A stretch of 64,000 bases of DNA, taken from positions 1 to 64,000 of the forward strand of contig CAUYUJ010012113.1 in assembly GCA_963575745.1 (NCBI GenBank), in the 5' to 3' direction. This DNA is from Prorocentrum cordatum (taxonomy: Eukaryota; Sar; Dinophyceae; Prorocentrales; Prorocentraceae). Positions 1 to 11,398 of this stretch are shown here, piece by piece. Below the pieces are notes generated by a model. The model saw nothing but the letters and a program-made list of their open reading frames with translations. It was not told where the DNA came from and did no database searches. Position 1 is the first letter of the stretch, and each line of letters opens with the position of its first letter. Position numbers and translations under genes: made by a program.

Positions 1-1620
1 AGCGACTCCATGAAGCACGGTCGCTTGGCGATGGCGTGTTTTGGCAGCTTCGACAATGTCGTCTGGAAGGTTATGAGTACGTGCCGCCGTTGTGGCAAGG
101 GCGTCAGCCTGACGATTGAACTCCTCCGCGATGGGCCCGATGAGCCCGAGGTCGATGCCCATGTCTCCCAGGTGGCTTGCGATTTTCTCGACGCGGAACA
201 TGTTGGGCTTGGCCATGACGCATCGGTGGATCGTTTCCCAGAGCTCCACGTGCGTGCCCTGCGGTGGTGAGTGTCCGTCGATGATACTTTGGAACCCATC
301 GACCACCGCCTGGTTGTCCACGAAAACGTGTACGGGCCGTTCAGCACATGCCGTGAGGTGGACAATGGCGAGGGTCTCCGCAAGCTGTGCTTTCTGCGTA
401 ATGCCGTGAACGCGTGCACTGTAGTTCATGCGGTGGTCGATGCCGTAGTAGACGCCGTAGCCCGCTCGTGCTAGCAATGGGATGGCTTGGTTGGTGCATG
501 CACCGTCCGTGGCAGCGTAGACCCAGGTCCAACCAGTGTCGCGGTCAAGGTAGGTGGTGTAGGAGTCCTGGGCTGCAGCCGCAGGATCTCCCTCAGGTGG
601 GGGCCGCGGCATGGGCTGAGGTAGCGGGTCCCTCGCGAGGTCGGCCTGCAGGTCGAGGAGGGCTGGGTCTTCATCGAAGAGCCCGCAGTGTCTTGTGTGC
701 GGCGGAAGACGGGCCCACTGCTCGTCACTGATGAGGGTGGTGAGAGGTAGTCTTTCTCGGGCCCAGCACTTGCAGTCGCGGACAGTGTGCTCCTGAGTTT
801 CCTCTTCCTCGTCGCAGTATCGGCAGATGGGGCTGGGGTCAGCAGACGTGTTTGATCGGGATCGTCGCTGTTGGGTGTGGTCCCCGCCCGACAGGTAGTT
901 CAGGAGGAGCGCCATCTGCCAGGCATTGCATTTGGCTGCTCCTTTCGTTCGGGCGAGCCACGTGCTGGCGAAGAGGTCGAGGCCCTGTCTGACAGAGGCA
1001 AGGTATCCAAGGTCGTGACGCCGTGGCTTGATCCTCCTCAGAAAGGCTCTGCGTTGTGAGGCCCGCAGCATGTGAAGGAAGGCGTTTTGGGGTAAGTTCC
1101 GCCAACTGATCTGGCAGCCCCAGCCGTCGTACATGATGCCAAATGTGGGCCAGGTCCAACGGAGCTGCTGGAGCGACTGGACAAGTCGTCCGACAGGTCC
1201 TCCACCAAACAGGGTCTGAACGTGGTGTTGGAGATCCCTGACGAGACCGCAGAGTGTAGCGTCGCGATTAACCTGTCGCCGCAGACACAGGAAACCTTCA
1301 CGCTGCGTGATGGCGTCAATCTCCAGGGCGTGTCCTGGGACGCACACGGCCATGAGAGTCCAAAACTCGACCCACTTGTTTCCCTTGGGGCGGATAGCCG
1401 CCTTAAGGGCATGGTTGTAGGCAGTTTTGACGGGGCCTGATGGGGCTTGAATGTCGGTGCCCGTGGTACAAACGCTGGCAGCAAGGGAACGGGCGTGCCG
1501 CGCCTTAATAAGCATCGGCGATGGGAGCTTGCCAATGCGCGGCAGGCGACTAGTCGCCCTCCGAACACGGGCGTCAGCGGTGGCCGTGAGGTTAAGTAAG
1601 CGCGGCTGGAACAAAGGAAA
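1..1620 (-). CDS. RT C-terminal region: CCHC zinc motif and RNase H domain, partial
   Basis: A single frame is open from 1620 to the window edge, over 540 codons. After a helical thumb-like region comes a zinc motif CRYC-X8-H-X4-C (first Cys codon at 825-823, His at 789-787, last Cys at 774-772), as in the zinc-binding region after LINE RTs. It is followed by a type I RNase H domain: VYAATDGACT (Asp codon 507-505), QLAETLA (Glu 378-376), VFVDNQAVV (Asp 318-316) and RQADALA (Asp 105-103), with a preceding His in ASHLGDMG. All four acidic catalytic residues are thus in place. RNase H degrades the RNA of the RNA-DNA hybrid. The end of the protein lies outside the window. Confidence 0.85.
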
Positions 1621-1710
1621 GAAAAAAAAAACATAAAAAGTAAAAAAACAAAAAAAAAAAAAAACAAAAAAAAAAAAAAACAAACAAAAAAAAAAAAAAA
1701 CAAAAAAAGA

Positions 1711-1744
<34 letters not shown>
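1621..1744. repeat. A-rich (T-rich in sense) low-complexity tract 2
   Basis: A 124-bp A-run tract broken by C, G or T lies between the RT palm and the zinc/RNase H module of the same element. The reading frame used before it differs from the one used after it. It resembles tract 1 at 8407-8770 in composition. Homopolymer length error, an internal splice-acceptor-like pyrimidine tract, or slippage expansion are all possible. Confidence 0.85.
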
Positions 1745-1745
<1 letters not shown>

Positions 1746-3461
1746 CCGGCGCTGCCGGCGCTGCCTCGGCATGATGTAACTCCCGACGAGCTTGAAGGAG
1801 TCGACACACGTAAGGGCCGTTCCGCCAGAGTGAGCTGGGTAACGGCGGCGTGAAGCTCGTCGGTGAGCGCCCTCCCCGCCACTTTGCCAGGGTGAATGCG
1901 TTGACCTGAAAATCGATCAAACTTGGCGGTTTCATCAAGAGATTTCTGCAACTCAGGCGCGGTGTGAGTAGTGGAGTTGCTGTCGTCAACAAAGGTAGTG
2001 CTGAGTGATCGCGGAACGTATCGGTGCTGTCTCTTGGTCCACACACACATGAGCAGCTTAATGTCGTCCAGGGACCAAGAGCTTCCCTGGAGGTGACCGT
2101 TTGTCCTGGCCAGTTCCTTAGAGTACGCACCGTTCATGCGAATGTAGCGTTTGTGGCGACTGTAGAAGTTTCTGCGGACAGTAACGATGTCTTGGGGGCA
2201 CCCCGCGTGAAGCGCAAGGTTAAGGCAGATGTCCGTGATGAGGTAGTCGAAACACTTCTGTCGGTCAAGGGCAGCCCCAGCTAAGGGACGGAGTAAGGCC
2301 CTGGCGTGTTCGATGCGCAGGGCAAGAGAGGTGCTGACGTCCCCAATGGTAGCTTTGGGGACAGCGCCAAAGCTCGTGGCGTGGGTCCATCCTTTCTGCC
2401 AGTCCGTGAGGCTGCGGTAAGCTGGCGCTTCCCACGCATACATCCAAACGGAAAGCACCGAGAGAAGTCGTTGGTCCGTTGGGAGTTCGCCTCGGCCTTT
2501 TCGGAGGCACGGGTTTGGCTCATGAAGGAGGGGTTCTGGGATGGTGCCAGTGCGTTGCATAGCGCGTAAGACGCTGGCGAAGAGGCGAAGAATGTCGTCG
2601 GGTAACTCCTTAGCCTCCTTAGTAGTCCAGCCGTCCAGTCCCCCCGCGCGGCGCGGTGAACGGGTGCGAATAAAGTGATGAGTTGGTCGTCGGTGAGGTG
2701 GAAAGGGGTAGCTGGTGATGGCGTAGGCAGCTCTTGTCGGTACTCGTCGTAGAAGTCAGCCCACGTCGGCATGGCTTCGGCGTCATGCCCTGCACGGGCG
2801 CGGTACCTGCCCAAGATGGGCTCCCAGGTGTCGACCATGAGCTTAAGCATGTCTTTGGTGTTAGCAACAATGGCGTTGGCAGGGAGAATGTCGGGGACTT
2901 GCGCAGGTGGTGGTTCACGAGTGTGGTCTTCGTCGTTGTCCGTGTCGGGCGAACTACCGTCGCTGGGGCTGAAGCCGCCAGCTTCGGTGTCAGCGTCGCT
3001 GTCGTCCGTGCAAGCTTCGTCAGGTTTAAAGGCGTTGGTGTCGCAGTGAGTTGCGTATCGTCAGGAGTGGTAGGCGTGCGGAGATACGCCGTGGGCGAGC
3101 TGTCAGCAGCCCGTGCGTATATGGCCGCCTTTCGCCCGCTTGGCTCACGGACGCCCTCAGCCCATATCTTGATGCGTTCAGCTTTGGCACGGTTCGCACG
3201 TCGCGCCAGCTCTGAGTCGAGGTTTTGGATCAAACCGTCAAGGTGCTCTCCGTGAGGTGCTGGCTCGTCGGGGGTCCAGGCCTCGGGGAAGTCTAGGAGA
3301 ACCGTGGGGCGCAGCTTGTGACATAGGAGGCGGGCCGCGGTCCACGTGCAGTCGATGCGCAGCGCCAGGTACGGCGGGATGGCACGGCAGTCTAAATGAT
3401 GGTGCTGTCCGATGAAGCGAAGCTCACAGAGTTGCCGATGGAGCTTGCGCAGTCGGTTCAT
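1745..3461 (-). pseudogene. Reverse transcriptase domain, frameshifted
   Basis: Three frames are needed: about 3461-3070 (basic helical linker, LRKLHRQLCELRF), 3069-2640 (acidic linker with GGFSP at 2965-2980, then TWADFYDEYRQEL and FHLTDDQLITLFAPVHRAA) and 2640-1745. The last holds the fingers and palm: GTIPEPLLHEPNPCLRKG, then LLSVLSVWMYAW matching the RPISLLSV-type strand, AALDRQKCFDYL as motif A, and TTFVDDSNSTT as motif C (F-V-D-D with both catalytic Asp). The motif A Asp is present. The order and spacing are those of a LINE RT. The frame runs on into the T-rich tract as poly-Phe. The frameshifts probably make this copy non-functional unless they are sequencing indels. Confidence 0.8.
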
Positions 3462-4440
3462 GTGTATCGTGGAAGCTCCGTAGGTGGGGAAGGCGCGGGG
3501 GCTGGTCGCTCCTCGAACATGGGCGTGAGCCCGTGCATGGTGGGGGGCTTCTTTTTTGGGTGGTCGGGCGGTGAAGGTGGCAGGTCGCGCAGACGGGCGA
3601 GATGGTACTCATGACTGGCCTCGTTAGCCAGGGCGAGCATGCGTTCCACGTCGTCGCGTGTGTCGGCCTGCTCCATGCGGTCCTGATATCGCCCAGCGAT
3701 GAGGGTCCCGAATGCCTGCAGTTCGTGACCCTCGTGAGCTCCATCGTTGGGAGGGTAGGGCGTGGGGGCGAGAAGGCGTCGGGCCGTATGGTCGAGGCGA
3801 CTGAGGTCAAGCGTGACCTGCAGGCCAACATGGACTTCGCTGGCAAGTCGCGCAGATAGCAGAAGTCGGTGACAAGGGATCGCGCCGCTTGGTTGGCAAT
3901 GATATAATCGATGCGCGAAGTGCGGGGGCACTTGGTGACGCGGTCCCAGTCAGGGATATTGCCGTAAGTGTGCATGGTGTGGTCTGGTGTGCCCTCAGCG
4001 ACGTTAAACCATCCGTGCTGCATCATGTGCAGCAGATGTGGATTGTCGTCGATGTTCGTGTTGGCGTCCATGCAGATGAAATACGGGGCTGAGCCGACCC
4101 TTGCGGCGGCGCAGTCAGCGAGCCGAAAAAGAACTGTGCTGTCTCCTCCAGCAACCCCGTAGAGGCTCGCTATGTAGATCCCAGCGGGCCCGTGGTTGTT
4201 TCGTCGCCGCCTGCGGCGGAGCTGAGTGCAGAGCGGGAGAAAGGCCTCGTGCCATCTTTTCTTGGCCTTGAGGGCGACGATACAGGGCGCAGTGTCGTCG
4301 ACAGTGGAGTCGACAATGGCGTCCTTAGAGAGGATGGCGACCCCTCCCGAGGCGCCAGTGTTGCCCACGACGGTGTGGTCTGTGCCGCCGTGGGCAGCTC
4401 TGCGCTGGGCTCGCGCCAGATCCAGGTCAGGTCCAAGACT
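3458..4440 (-). pseudogene. AP-type (EEP) endonuclease, C-terminal two thirds, frameshifted
   Basis: This continues the fold begun at about 4625 in another frame. Motifs seen are GASGGVAILSKDA, the mid-domain strand YIASLYGV, the metal/active-site strand YFICMDANTNID (Asp and Asn), and SRIDYIIANQAARS (the Asp of the IDYI motif). A further frame switch near 3850 gives GLQVTLDLSRLDHTARR, the expected C-terminal end of the domain, and the next stretch (HELQAFGTLIAGRYQDRMEQ) is the helical linker usual between endonuclease and RT. The endonuclease nicks target DNA to prime reverse transcription. The catalytic residues are present, but at least two frameshifts mean this copy could not make the whole domain as one chain. 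Confidence 0.75.
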
Positions 4441-7400
4441 GGCGTGGTATCCCCCGTGTGTGGATTGGCGGCGCTGGTAGCGATGGCTTGTCTGGTCGGC
4501 TTGGCATGTCGGGTCTCCTGCAGTGCTATGACTGCGGCGTTGTGGTCGACACCAAGAGCGGTGATGGTTGGCCAGTTCGCTGAGAGACTGGTGATGTTTA
4601 AGCTGACGAGGTGGATGGAGCGACCTGGCCCGTCTCCATCGGTGGAGCTGGGGTTTGCACGCCCCGCACGGTGTAGGTCAGCCTGACCCTCGCCCAGGTA
4701 GAAGGCTTGGCCACAGTAGGAGCTCATGGCGTTCCTATGGATTAGCTTGACCGGGGCTGAAGCCGCCGTCAGGCCAGAAGTATAGGCGAGACATGGTCGG
4801 CACTGCGCCAGGGGGGGTTCATAAACGTCAGTACAACTGTCTCGAAAACTCCTCCTCACTCCAGTACCATAGGGGACGAGGGGAGGAGAGGTGAGACGGC
4901 AGCGGAGGGAGAGGGAGGCGACTCCTCGATCCGTCCTGCCGGACACAAAAGCAAAAGCGAACCAGCGGCGGCGGCTCGGCGCGGCAGCGGCACAACGCAC
5001 GCGCATATACTGCGCACGCGACACCGCTGGTCCGTCCTGCGGTGGCGCGCCCGCCCCGTCAGTATCTTGATGCGCAGCATCTGGTGGAACAGCTCCAGCA
5101 GCACGGTCGGAGGCCTGGCGCTGGGCCTCGTCCATGCCCGCTGCCGTGAGGCCCACGTTGCGGACAGGGCTGATCCCCCGCGGGGCCGCCGCTGCCGCGG
5201 CAGCGGCTGAGGTGGCGGGGGCTCCGCCCCGACTCTGAGGTGAGAGCGGTGAGCCACCGCCGAAACCCGCCACAAGGTTCTTGACGCGGTACTTGTTCTT
5301 GAACGGGTCGAAGGATGGCGCCTCGTCGATGGGGACGATCACGCGGGTGGGCAGCGGCGGCTCGTGGTCCGTGGACGGCGTCGGCTCGAGGACGACCTGG
5401 CCAGGTTCGATGACGCTGGCACCGAAGCGTGGCACCACTTCGGGGGCTCGGCCATCAGCCTGAGTCTCGCGAGGCGGCGAGCTCGTGGAGCTCCCTGGGG
5501 CCTTGCGTGAGCTGTGGCGGCTGCAGGACCTGCTGCGCGGGACGCGCCCGCCCGTGTGGCGGTCGCGTGGCGAGGTCGCCTGGGCAATAGCGCGCTCGGA
5601 ATCCGCCCTGCTCGGGGATCGGATCGGCGCCGCGCAGGGTGATGGGCTGGGCTGGCGAGAGGCGCTTGTGCCGCCCTCCGCCGTGGCTGTGGCCTGGTCG
5701 GGGTCGACAGCGTCGGGGCGGGGGCTGACGTGGTGGGCGCTTCCCTCGCTGTGCCGCGGGGAGGCGCTGTGATGCGCCTGGGTGTACGTGAGGACGAGCG
5801 TGACAAGCGGCTGCCTCTCCCGCTCAGGTGGGGCAGGTTTTGCCTGGGCAGGGCGCAGCGCTGCAGCCACGTTTGGCGGGGGCGTGTGCTGGCGCGGTTG
5901 CCTAGCACGCACGTTCGCATCACGCCATCCTTCAGGGCGCCCTGTCCTGCCACGGTTTGTTGCAGCCCCCTGGGCTGAAGCCGCAGGGGTTATCACTGCG
6001 GGCTGGTTACTGGGGGTGCCATCATATCGGCCTGAGTAATGGCCCCAGGCGCGCGTGGACCCTGGCACGGGCGAGGTGGCCCGTGGGGGGGCCTGCACGA
6101 GTGCACGCGGGTAGCCGATGACCGCTGGGTGTACCCTGGCGTGAGGGGCGTGGCCGTAGCTGTAGGCGGCTGCTCCAGCCGCCGCGGGCCTGGCGCCAAT
6201 GGGGCCACGGTAATAGGCGGCAGCCCCGCCGTAGGCCGTGCTGCCGCCTGTCGGGACTCGCGCGGGAGAGCGGTAGCGTGGCATGCTCGGCTGTCCTGCG
6301 TCGCGTTGGTCGCGCTGCTGAATGCGCTGCTGGTGCTGTTGATATCGCTGCTGGTCGGCTCTCGAGAGGGGGCGGGTGTCGGGGAGGATGGTGGGCACGT
6401 CGGGCCGCTGCCAGCCTCGATAGACGTGCTCGAAGGCGTGGTCTGGGTAGGTCTCCCCTACGGGTGAGTATCGCCGCACATGCTCCATATAGTCGATGTT
6501 CTGCGGCCCGGAGATCGCCGTGATGTTTACAGCTCGCTGGTGCGCTGGTCCATAGAGACAGAAACTACCACGGTTGCTGCGGTCGTGGTTTAGCTCGGCT
6601 TCAGTCGTGGCACGGCTCACCATGGCGTCGCAGAGTCGCATGTCATAGTCGAGAGCTTGAGGCCCAGGACCACCCTCGGCGTCCCAGTACAGTACCACAT
6701 CTCGCCAGCGGGTGCGGGTAGTGTGGATGCGCTCGGCGATCGACTCGCAGACGGTCCTGACCGTGACACGGTCCCTGTACATGTTGGTGATGGCTAGGGA
6801 GTAGGGTCGGCGGACCGTCTTGTTGAAGGAGAATTCCTCCTTGAGGGCCTGGTGGGGGCCGAAGAGCACGTAGCCTTCCCTCCAGAGAGGTTGGTCGGGG
6901 GACGGTTCTTCGGGCATCCCCGTTCCTGTGAACCCAGGTGGCCGCGTCGTGCCGTCAGGCAGTCCCTGCCTGGGGACGCGCCGCGGCCTCGGTGGAAAGT
7001 ACCATTGACCCTGGTAACCTGCTTGGCCTGGTTGTGGAGGTTCCCCCCCGGGGCCTGAAGGCGCTCGGGGGGGTTCCTTGAGGTCGTGGTGGGCTGGCGC
7101 GTTGCCGTATTGGCGGGCAAGGATGTGCGGCGGCATCCCTGTGGCACGGACGTCGAGCAGGCTGTGTGGACGGGGGGGATGGGGGCACCTGCTGGACAGG
7201 CAGCATGTGTCGGAGTCCCTGTTGTTGGTGCTGTATGCACACGTCCAACTGTTGCACGAGTAGTCCGTGGACCAGTCCATAAGTGTACGCAGTCCGCTGC
7301 GGGCGCAGTCTGGGCACGTTGGTTGGCCCGAGGTGCCGAGCTGCGTGTTGCGGCTAGCCGCACAGTACTGACAGCATTGGAATCGACACTGTAGGCAAGA

Positions 7401-8384
7401 CCAGCGTCCTGGTAGAGGCGGGAGCGCATGCTCGTTTGTGCCTGGGTCGTCTGGGTGGGGTCGAGGGCGATCCCACAAGGGCCAGACGTCAGCAAACCAG
7501 GATTGGCCTGTAGTGCGGACAACCTCGGCGGGGAGGCGAGCGTCCTCGGCATGGCACTCGATCCACTGGGGCCCCATGTCCGCTGGTACAATGACCGTGC
7601 GCCAGGTGTCGTCCGCTTTGACGTGGACTTGGGTCGGTGCCCAGAGCTTAGTAGTGGTGTCGCCGTGGTCGTGGTGGAGGATGACCCAGCCGTCCCGCCC
7701 CGCCACCGCAGGGTTAATGACGCGATGGCCCATGACTGTCGTCCCCCACGGTAAGTAGGCGCCGTCGTGGTGATCACCTGGGTCAAGCCAGACCTCGATG
7801 CCAGGGGCATTGACACGGGCCCGCACATCACGGACGTGGTAGGCGAGGACGTGGTAGGCAGTCGGCTCCTCTTCCGTCTCTATGTGCTCCCACGTCTCGA
7901 TGCCACTGTTGTCTGAGGTGGAGTTTCCGCCACTCTGTCGTGACGAACGAGAGGCGGATCGCCGTGGGCGGGCGTGGCCTCGGGCGAGGGCGGCGGCCGC
8001 GCTGATGAGGGAAGGCGTACGGCGTTCGTCGGCTCCTGATGTCGTCGATGAGCGGTCTGGACTGTGCGCCAGGGCTGTGCCTGACTTGTGAGTGCGCGGT
8101 GGGCCAGACGCGGCCCCAGGGCTGGAGCCGCTGGGACGCGACTCGCGTGCGTCAGGATGCCCCCGCACGGGGGCGGCTTGCAAGCCAGTGTACACCAGGT
8201 CGATGAGTGGTTTCGGGTCCAGCTGGAGCTTGCGAAGCGAGACGCGTGGGCGGGGCTGGTTAGGGTCGTCCCTGGTGGCTGCTTCAGTGTCGTAGTGCTG
8301 TTTGGCCCATACTCGCGCTGCCTCTGGCGAGTATAGTGCCTGCGGCGGTGCCACGCTGCCGCGATGGCTGGTCTGCGCCTGGTG
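4441..8384 (-). CDS. ORF3: Cys-rich zinc-binding protein leading into endonuclease N-terminus
   Basis: The frame is open from just after a TAG at about 8387. No early ATG is present; the first usable codon at 8354 is GTG. Residues about 310-400 (nt 7160-7420) hold at least 14 Cys in CxxC-type pairs (SCLQCRFQCCQYC, CPDCARSG, CNSWTC), a probable zinc-binding region of the kind often found upstream of dinoflagellate LINE endonucleases. A conserved-looking stretch follows (nt 6440-6880; LWREGYVLFGPHQALKEEF, RWRDVVLYWDAEGG). Then come Ser/Pro/Arg-rich linkers. The end is the start of an AP-type endonuclease (IHLVSLNITSLSANW, VIALQETRHA), in which the Asn of strand 1 and the Glu of QETR are the expected catalytic residues. 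The coding sense switches frame between about 4380 and 4500; the frame itself stays open to 4170 but reads out of phase there. Confidence 0.6.
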
Positions 8385-8406
8385 CTAGCTTCCTGGTCGT
8401 GAGCTT

Positions 8407-8541
8407 CAAAAAAACAAAAAATCAATCAATCAATAAAAATACAAAAAAACATAAAAAATCAAAAAAACAAACAAAAAAATAAAACAAAACAAAAAAAAAA
8501 ATCAAAAACAAAAAAAAGAAAAAAACAAAAAAAAAAAAAAA

Positions 8542-8576
<35 letters not shown>

Positions 8577-8770
8577 AAAAAAACAAAAAAAACAAAAAAA
8601 AAAAAATCAATCACAAACAATAATCACAATCATCATCAAAAAAAAAATCAAAAAAAAGATCACACAAAAACAATCAAAAATTCCAAATCAAAATTCAACA
8701 AATCACAAAAAAAAAAAAAAAATCATTTGCAAATCAAAAACAACAAGATCAAAAAAACAATAAGCCGCCT
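8407..8770. repeat. A-rich (T-rich in sense) low-complexity tract 1
   Basis: About 360 bp of A runs broken by single C or T (aaaacaaaaaa, caatcaatcaat). On the element's sense strand it is a long polypyrimidine T tract ending TTTTTTTGAAG, just before the zinc-binding/endonuclease ORF. It separates the PARP-like module from the downstream module. Such a tract plus AG could serve as a trans-splice acceptor. It may equally be expanded low-complexity DNA. Confidence 0.85.
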
Positions 8771-11398
8771 CACGAGATCTGGATGATCGTAGCCAGCGAT
8801 GTGCAGGGCGTGCGCACAGTCGCCCATGCCATAGGCGTGTGGTAGGGCACGGCACCTGGAAGCAGCTTCTGTGGGGGCGCACCAGTCCATGCGGATGAGG
8901 AGGCTCAGGACCCGAGGGTAAATGAGACGCGCTCCGTGGGCCTCCCCTTTCACGACGTGGTGCCTGTTTTCCCCGCGCGGTGGTTGGGTGGCCTCGCACA
9001 TCCAGAGTGCGATGGGTCCCCACGCGAGGGTGTCGTCTTCGAGACTGTAGGGCGGGTGGGGCGGCATTGCGTACCACGCGGCCAGCGAAGGGTGCACGCT
9101 CACGTACGTGCGGCCAACGTTGGTGCCAGTTCGACCCTTCGCTTCTCGGCGGGGGCCTGGCAAGAGGTGCCCTCCGCTGGCAGCGAGACGGGCCGCAAGG
9201 TCGCCGCGGGTCCCATGCCAGAAGACAGTGGGCGCGTCGGTGGTGGGTTGGCGGAGGTCCCACGTGAGGTAGGGGAAAATCGTCTCGCCTGAGTTCCCGC
9301 CCGAGTCTTCCAGCACCCAAGTGAGGCGGTTCGGGGGCCTCTGCATAATGTCAGTCCACGGCCCCAGCGCTTGGAGTGTTAGATCATGGGTGAATCGGGG
9401 GTGGTCGTGGAGTCGCAGAGCGTCTTTGATGTCCTCTGTAGACACGCCACTGTTACCAAGCGCAAAGCCGTTTTGGTACAGGGCGTTGAGGATGCTCGTC
9501 GGCGGCACGGGGACCGCTGGGTCGCGCTGGATAGTGTTGCGTAAGTTGCGTGTCGGTGGCTTGAGAGCTGTGTAAGGCATACCAGGGCCTGAAGGCGCCT
9601 GGGGCCTGGCGGGTGATGCATAGCGCGCTCGCCGTCGTGGTGGTTGGGTGTCCGCGTCGGGAGAGGAACCACGAGCATCAGCATGTCGGAAGATTGACCA
9701 CGGGCTAACGTGGGTGCACTCACGTGTTTCCCTTGCCTCGGTGTCGCTGCCGTGTGCTGTGGCATCCGCATTCGTCGGTAGGTTACCGTATGCCGCGCCG
9801 CTGTTGGAGCCGTCTCGCGGGGACGGGCTGGTCGATCTTGGTGTGACAGACGAGGCTCGCGATACGGCGGCAGTGACTTCGACGATGGCGGCGGTGGTGG
9901 CGGTGGTGACATCGGCGACTGCGGCGGCAACTGCTGCGGCGTAGTGTTCCTGCAGCAGCGGATGTCGGAGTGAGTGCACGTGCTGGTCGTCGTGTTCGTC
10001 GGCAAGCGTGCACGGCATTGTGTATGTGGCCTCATCGCGCGGCCTCCTGCTCGGTTGGCAACAGCGGATGCACCACTGGGCAGTGGATGAGTCCAGGGCC
10101 CGCGCACAGATGCGGGCTCCTACGTGTCCGACGGCTCCTTGAGCAAGGAGTTTGGCGCCGACGAGTAGAAGACCGCACACAACTCCGCCCGTGGCAATAG
10201 CCCCGAGTTTGCCGCTGGCCCATTTCAGGACACCCCCGAGGCCGACCCCGACTGCGCTTGCTCCGCCCGAGACGCTATCTCTGAGTTTGACGCTGGTCCA
10301 CTTGAGAGTGGCCCACACTGCGGACGTGACGTTGTATGTCGTTGTGCGTCGGGTTGTGGTGGGCACAGATGGGCCTGGTGCCGCCGCTTCACGTCGTCGT
10401 CGTTGTCGGTAGCTGGGGTCTCGGCTCGGTGTCGGCAAGTACCCATCGATCTGGTCCGTGTACGGCATTGCTATCACGATGGCGTACGTGGCCACAAAGA
10501 GGCAGATGAGGCAGCCACAGTGTCGTGATGCTGCTGCGCTGTGCTGGGGCTCGTGGGAACCGCTGGCATCTGGGTACTCGTCATCGATGGGGTCGTTGTC
10601 GATGTCGGCCTGCCAGTGGTCAATGACACTGGGGTTGGAGTCAGTCACGTTAACACGGCAGACAGAGGTGCGGGGCGTGGTGCTGCCACCTGCGGTCTGG
10701 AGATGTCCAGGTCCAGCCAGTGCTGCAGCGGGGCTGAAGCCGCCACTGCGCGGGCTGGCATGAGCTGGCGATGCAGTGGCATGGCTTGTCGCGTCGGCGG
10801 CAGAGGCGCCTTCAGCGTCGTTGAGCTGTGCGCAGGGGTCGGCCTGGGCCGAGTTGTTGGGCGGACTGCTGTGCGACGAGGTGTGCCCTAAGTGGGGTTC
10901 ACTGTCACGGTCACGCTGGGCCGTGTCGCCTGGTGGTGTCGTGCCGTCGCGATCCTGGGTTTCCATGTCGTCCTGGCTATCGTCCACATGGACCGAGCCC
11001 AGGGATATGTTGCTGATATCGTCCGGCGCGTGGAACGAGTCCAGGGGTGTGTCGCTGATGTCGCTGGCCGCGATGTGCTGGAGCAGCCATGATACGGGGT
11101 CGTCTGCGGCCTGATCACCCGTGGCGTGCTGGGCGAGGCCAGCTGGCGGTGGTGGGGTAAGCGGTTCCATCGGTGCCGCGGCGAGCTCCGCCTCGACAAG
11201 CGGCTGCATGTCTGTCGGGTGGTGCAGGATCGCATCAGCGAGGTACGCCAGGGCGTCTTGGTCGGGTGGGGGAAGGCCTCTTGGTAGTAAGGCGTGGGCC
11301 CGTGAGAGGTATGGCGGCAAAGGTGCCGTGAAAGCTTCAGGGCCGACAAGCTGGGCACGAGCACCCTGGTATTCCAGAAGGAGGCAAAGTAGCGGGTG
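8723..11398 (-). CDS. ORF2 C-terminal part: two hydrophobic segments and PARP-like domain
   Basis: A long open frame with no ATG at its start continues the preceding region after a frame switch. It contains acidic Ser/Asp linkers and a GGFSP motif at 10730-10745. A strong hydrophobic helix at about 10463-10530 (CGCLICLFVATYAIVIAMPY) is followed by a second Gly/Ala/Leu-rich one at about 10130-10215 (GAIATGGVVCGLLLVGAKLL), so a membrane protein is likely. The C-terminal ~165 residues carry the PARP-type signature: WHGT at 9220-9209, a Gly-rich stretch, GRTYVSVHPSLAAWYA some 38 residues later, then a distal hydrophobic strand. The spacing of His, Tyr and following Ala/Tyr resembles the H-Y part of the H-Y-E ADP-ribosyltransferase fold; I cannot place the Glu. 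The frame closes inside the T-rich tract. Confidence 0.5.
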   Translation of the reverse strand, partial: HPLLCLLLEYQGARAQLVGPEAFTAPLPPYLSRAHALLPRGLPPPDQDALAYLADAILHHPTDMQPLVEAELAAAPMEPLTPPPPAGLAQHATGDQAADDPVSWLLQHIAASDISDTPLDSFHAPDDISNISLGSVHVDDSQDDMETQDRDGTTPPGDTAQRDRDSEPHLGHTSSHSSPPNNSAQADPCAQLNDAEGASAADATSHATASPAHASPRSGGFSPAAALAGPGHLQTAGGSTTPRTSVCRVNVTDSNPSVIDHWQADIDNDPIDDEYPDASGSHEPQHSAAASRHCGCLICLFVATYAIVIAMPYTDQIDGYLPTPSRDPSYRQRRRREAAAPGPSVPTTTRRTTTYNVTSAVWATLKWTSVKLRDSVSGGASAVGVGLGGVLKWASGKLGAIATGGVVCGLLLVGAKLLAQGAVGHVGARICARALDSSTAQWCIRCCQPSRRPRDEATYTMPCTLADEHDDQHVHSLRHPLLQEHYAAAVAAAVADVTTATTAAIVEVTAAVSRASSVTPRSTSPSPRDGSNSGAAYGNLPTNADATAHGSDTEARETRECTHVSPWSIFRHADARGSSPDADTQPPRRRARYASPARPQAPSGPGMPYTALKPPTRNLRNTIQRDPAVPVPPTSILNALYQNGFALGNSGVSTEDIKDALRLHDHPRFTHDLTLQALGPWTDIMQRPPNRLTWVLEDSGGNSGETIFPYLTWDLRQPTTDAPTVFWHGTRGDLAARLAASGGHLLPGPRREAKGRTGTNVGRTYVSVHPSLAAWYAMPPHPPYSLEDDTLAWGPIALWMCEATQPPRGENRHHVVKGEAHGARLIYPRVLSLLIRMDWCAPTEAASRCRALPHAYGMGDCAHALHIAGYDHPDLVRRLIVFLILLFLICK

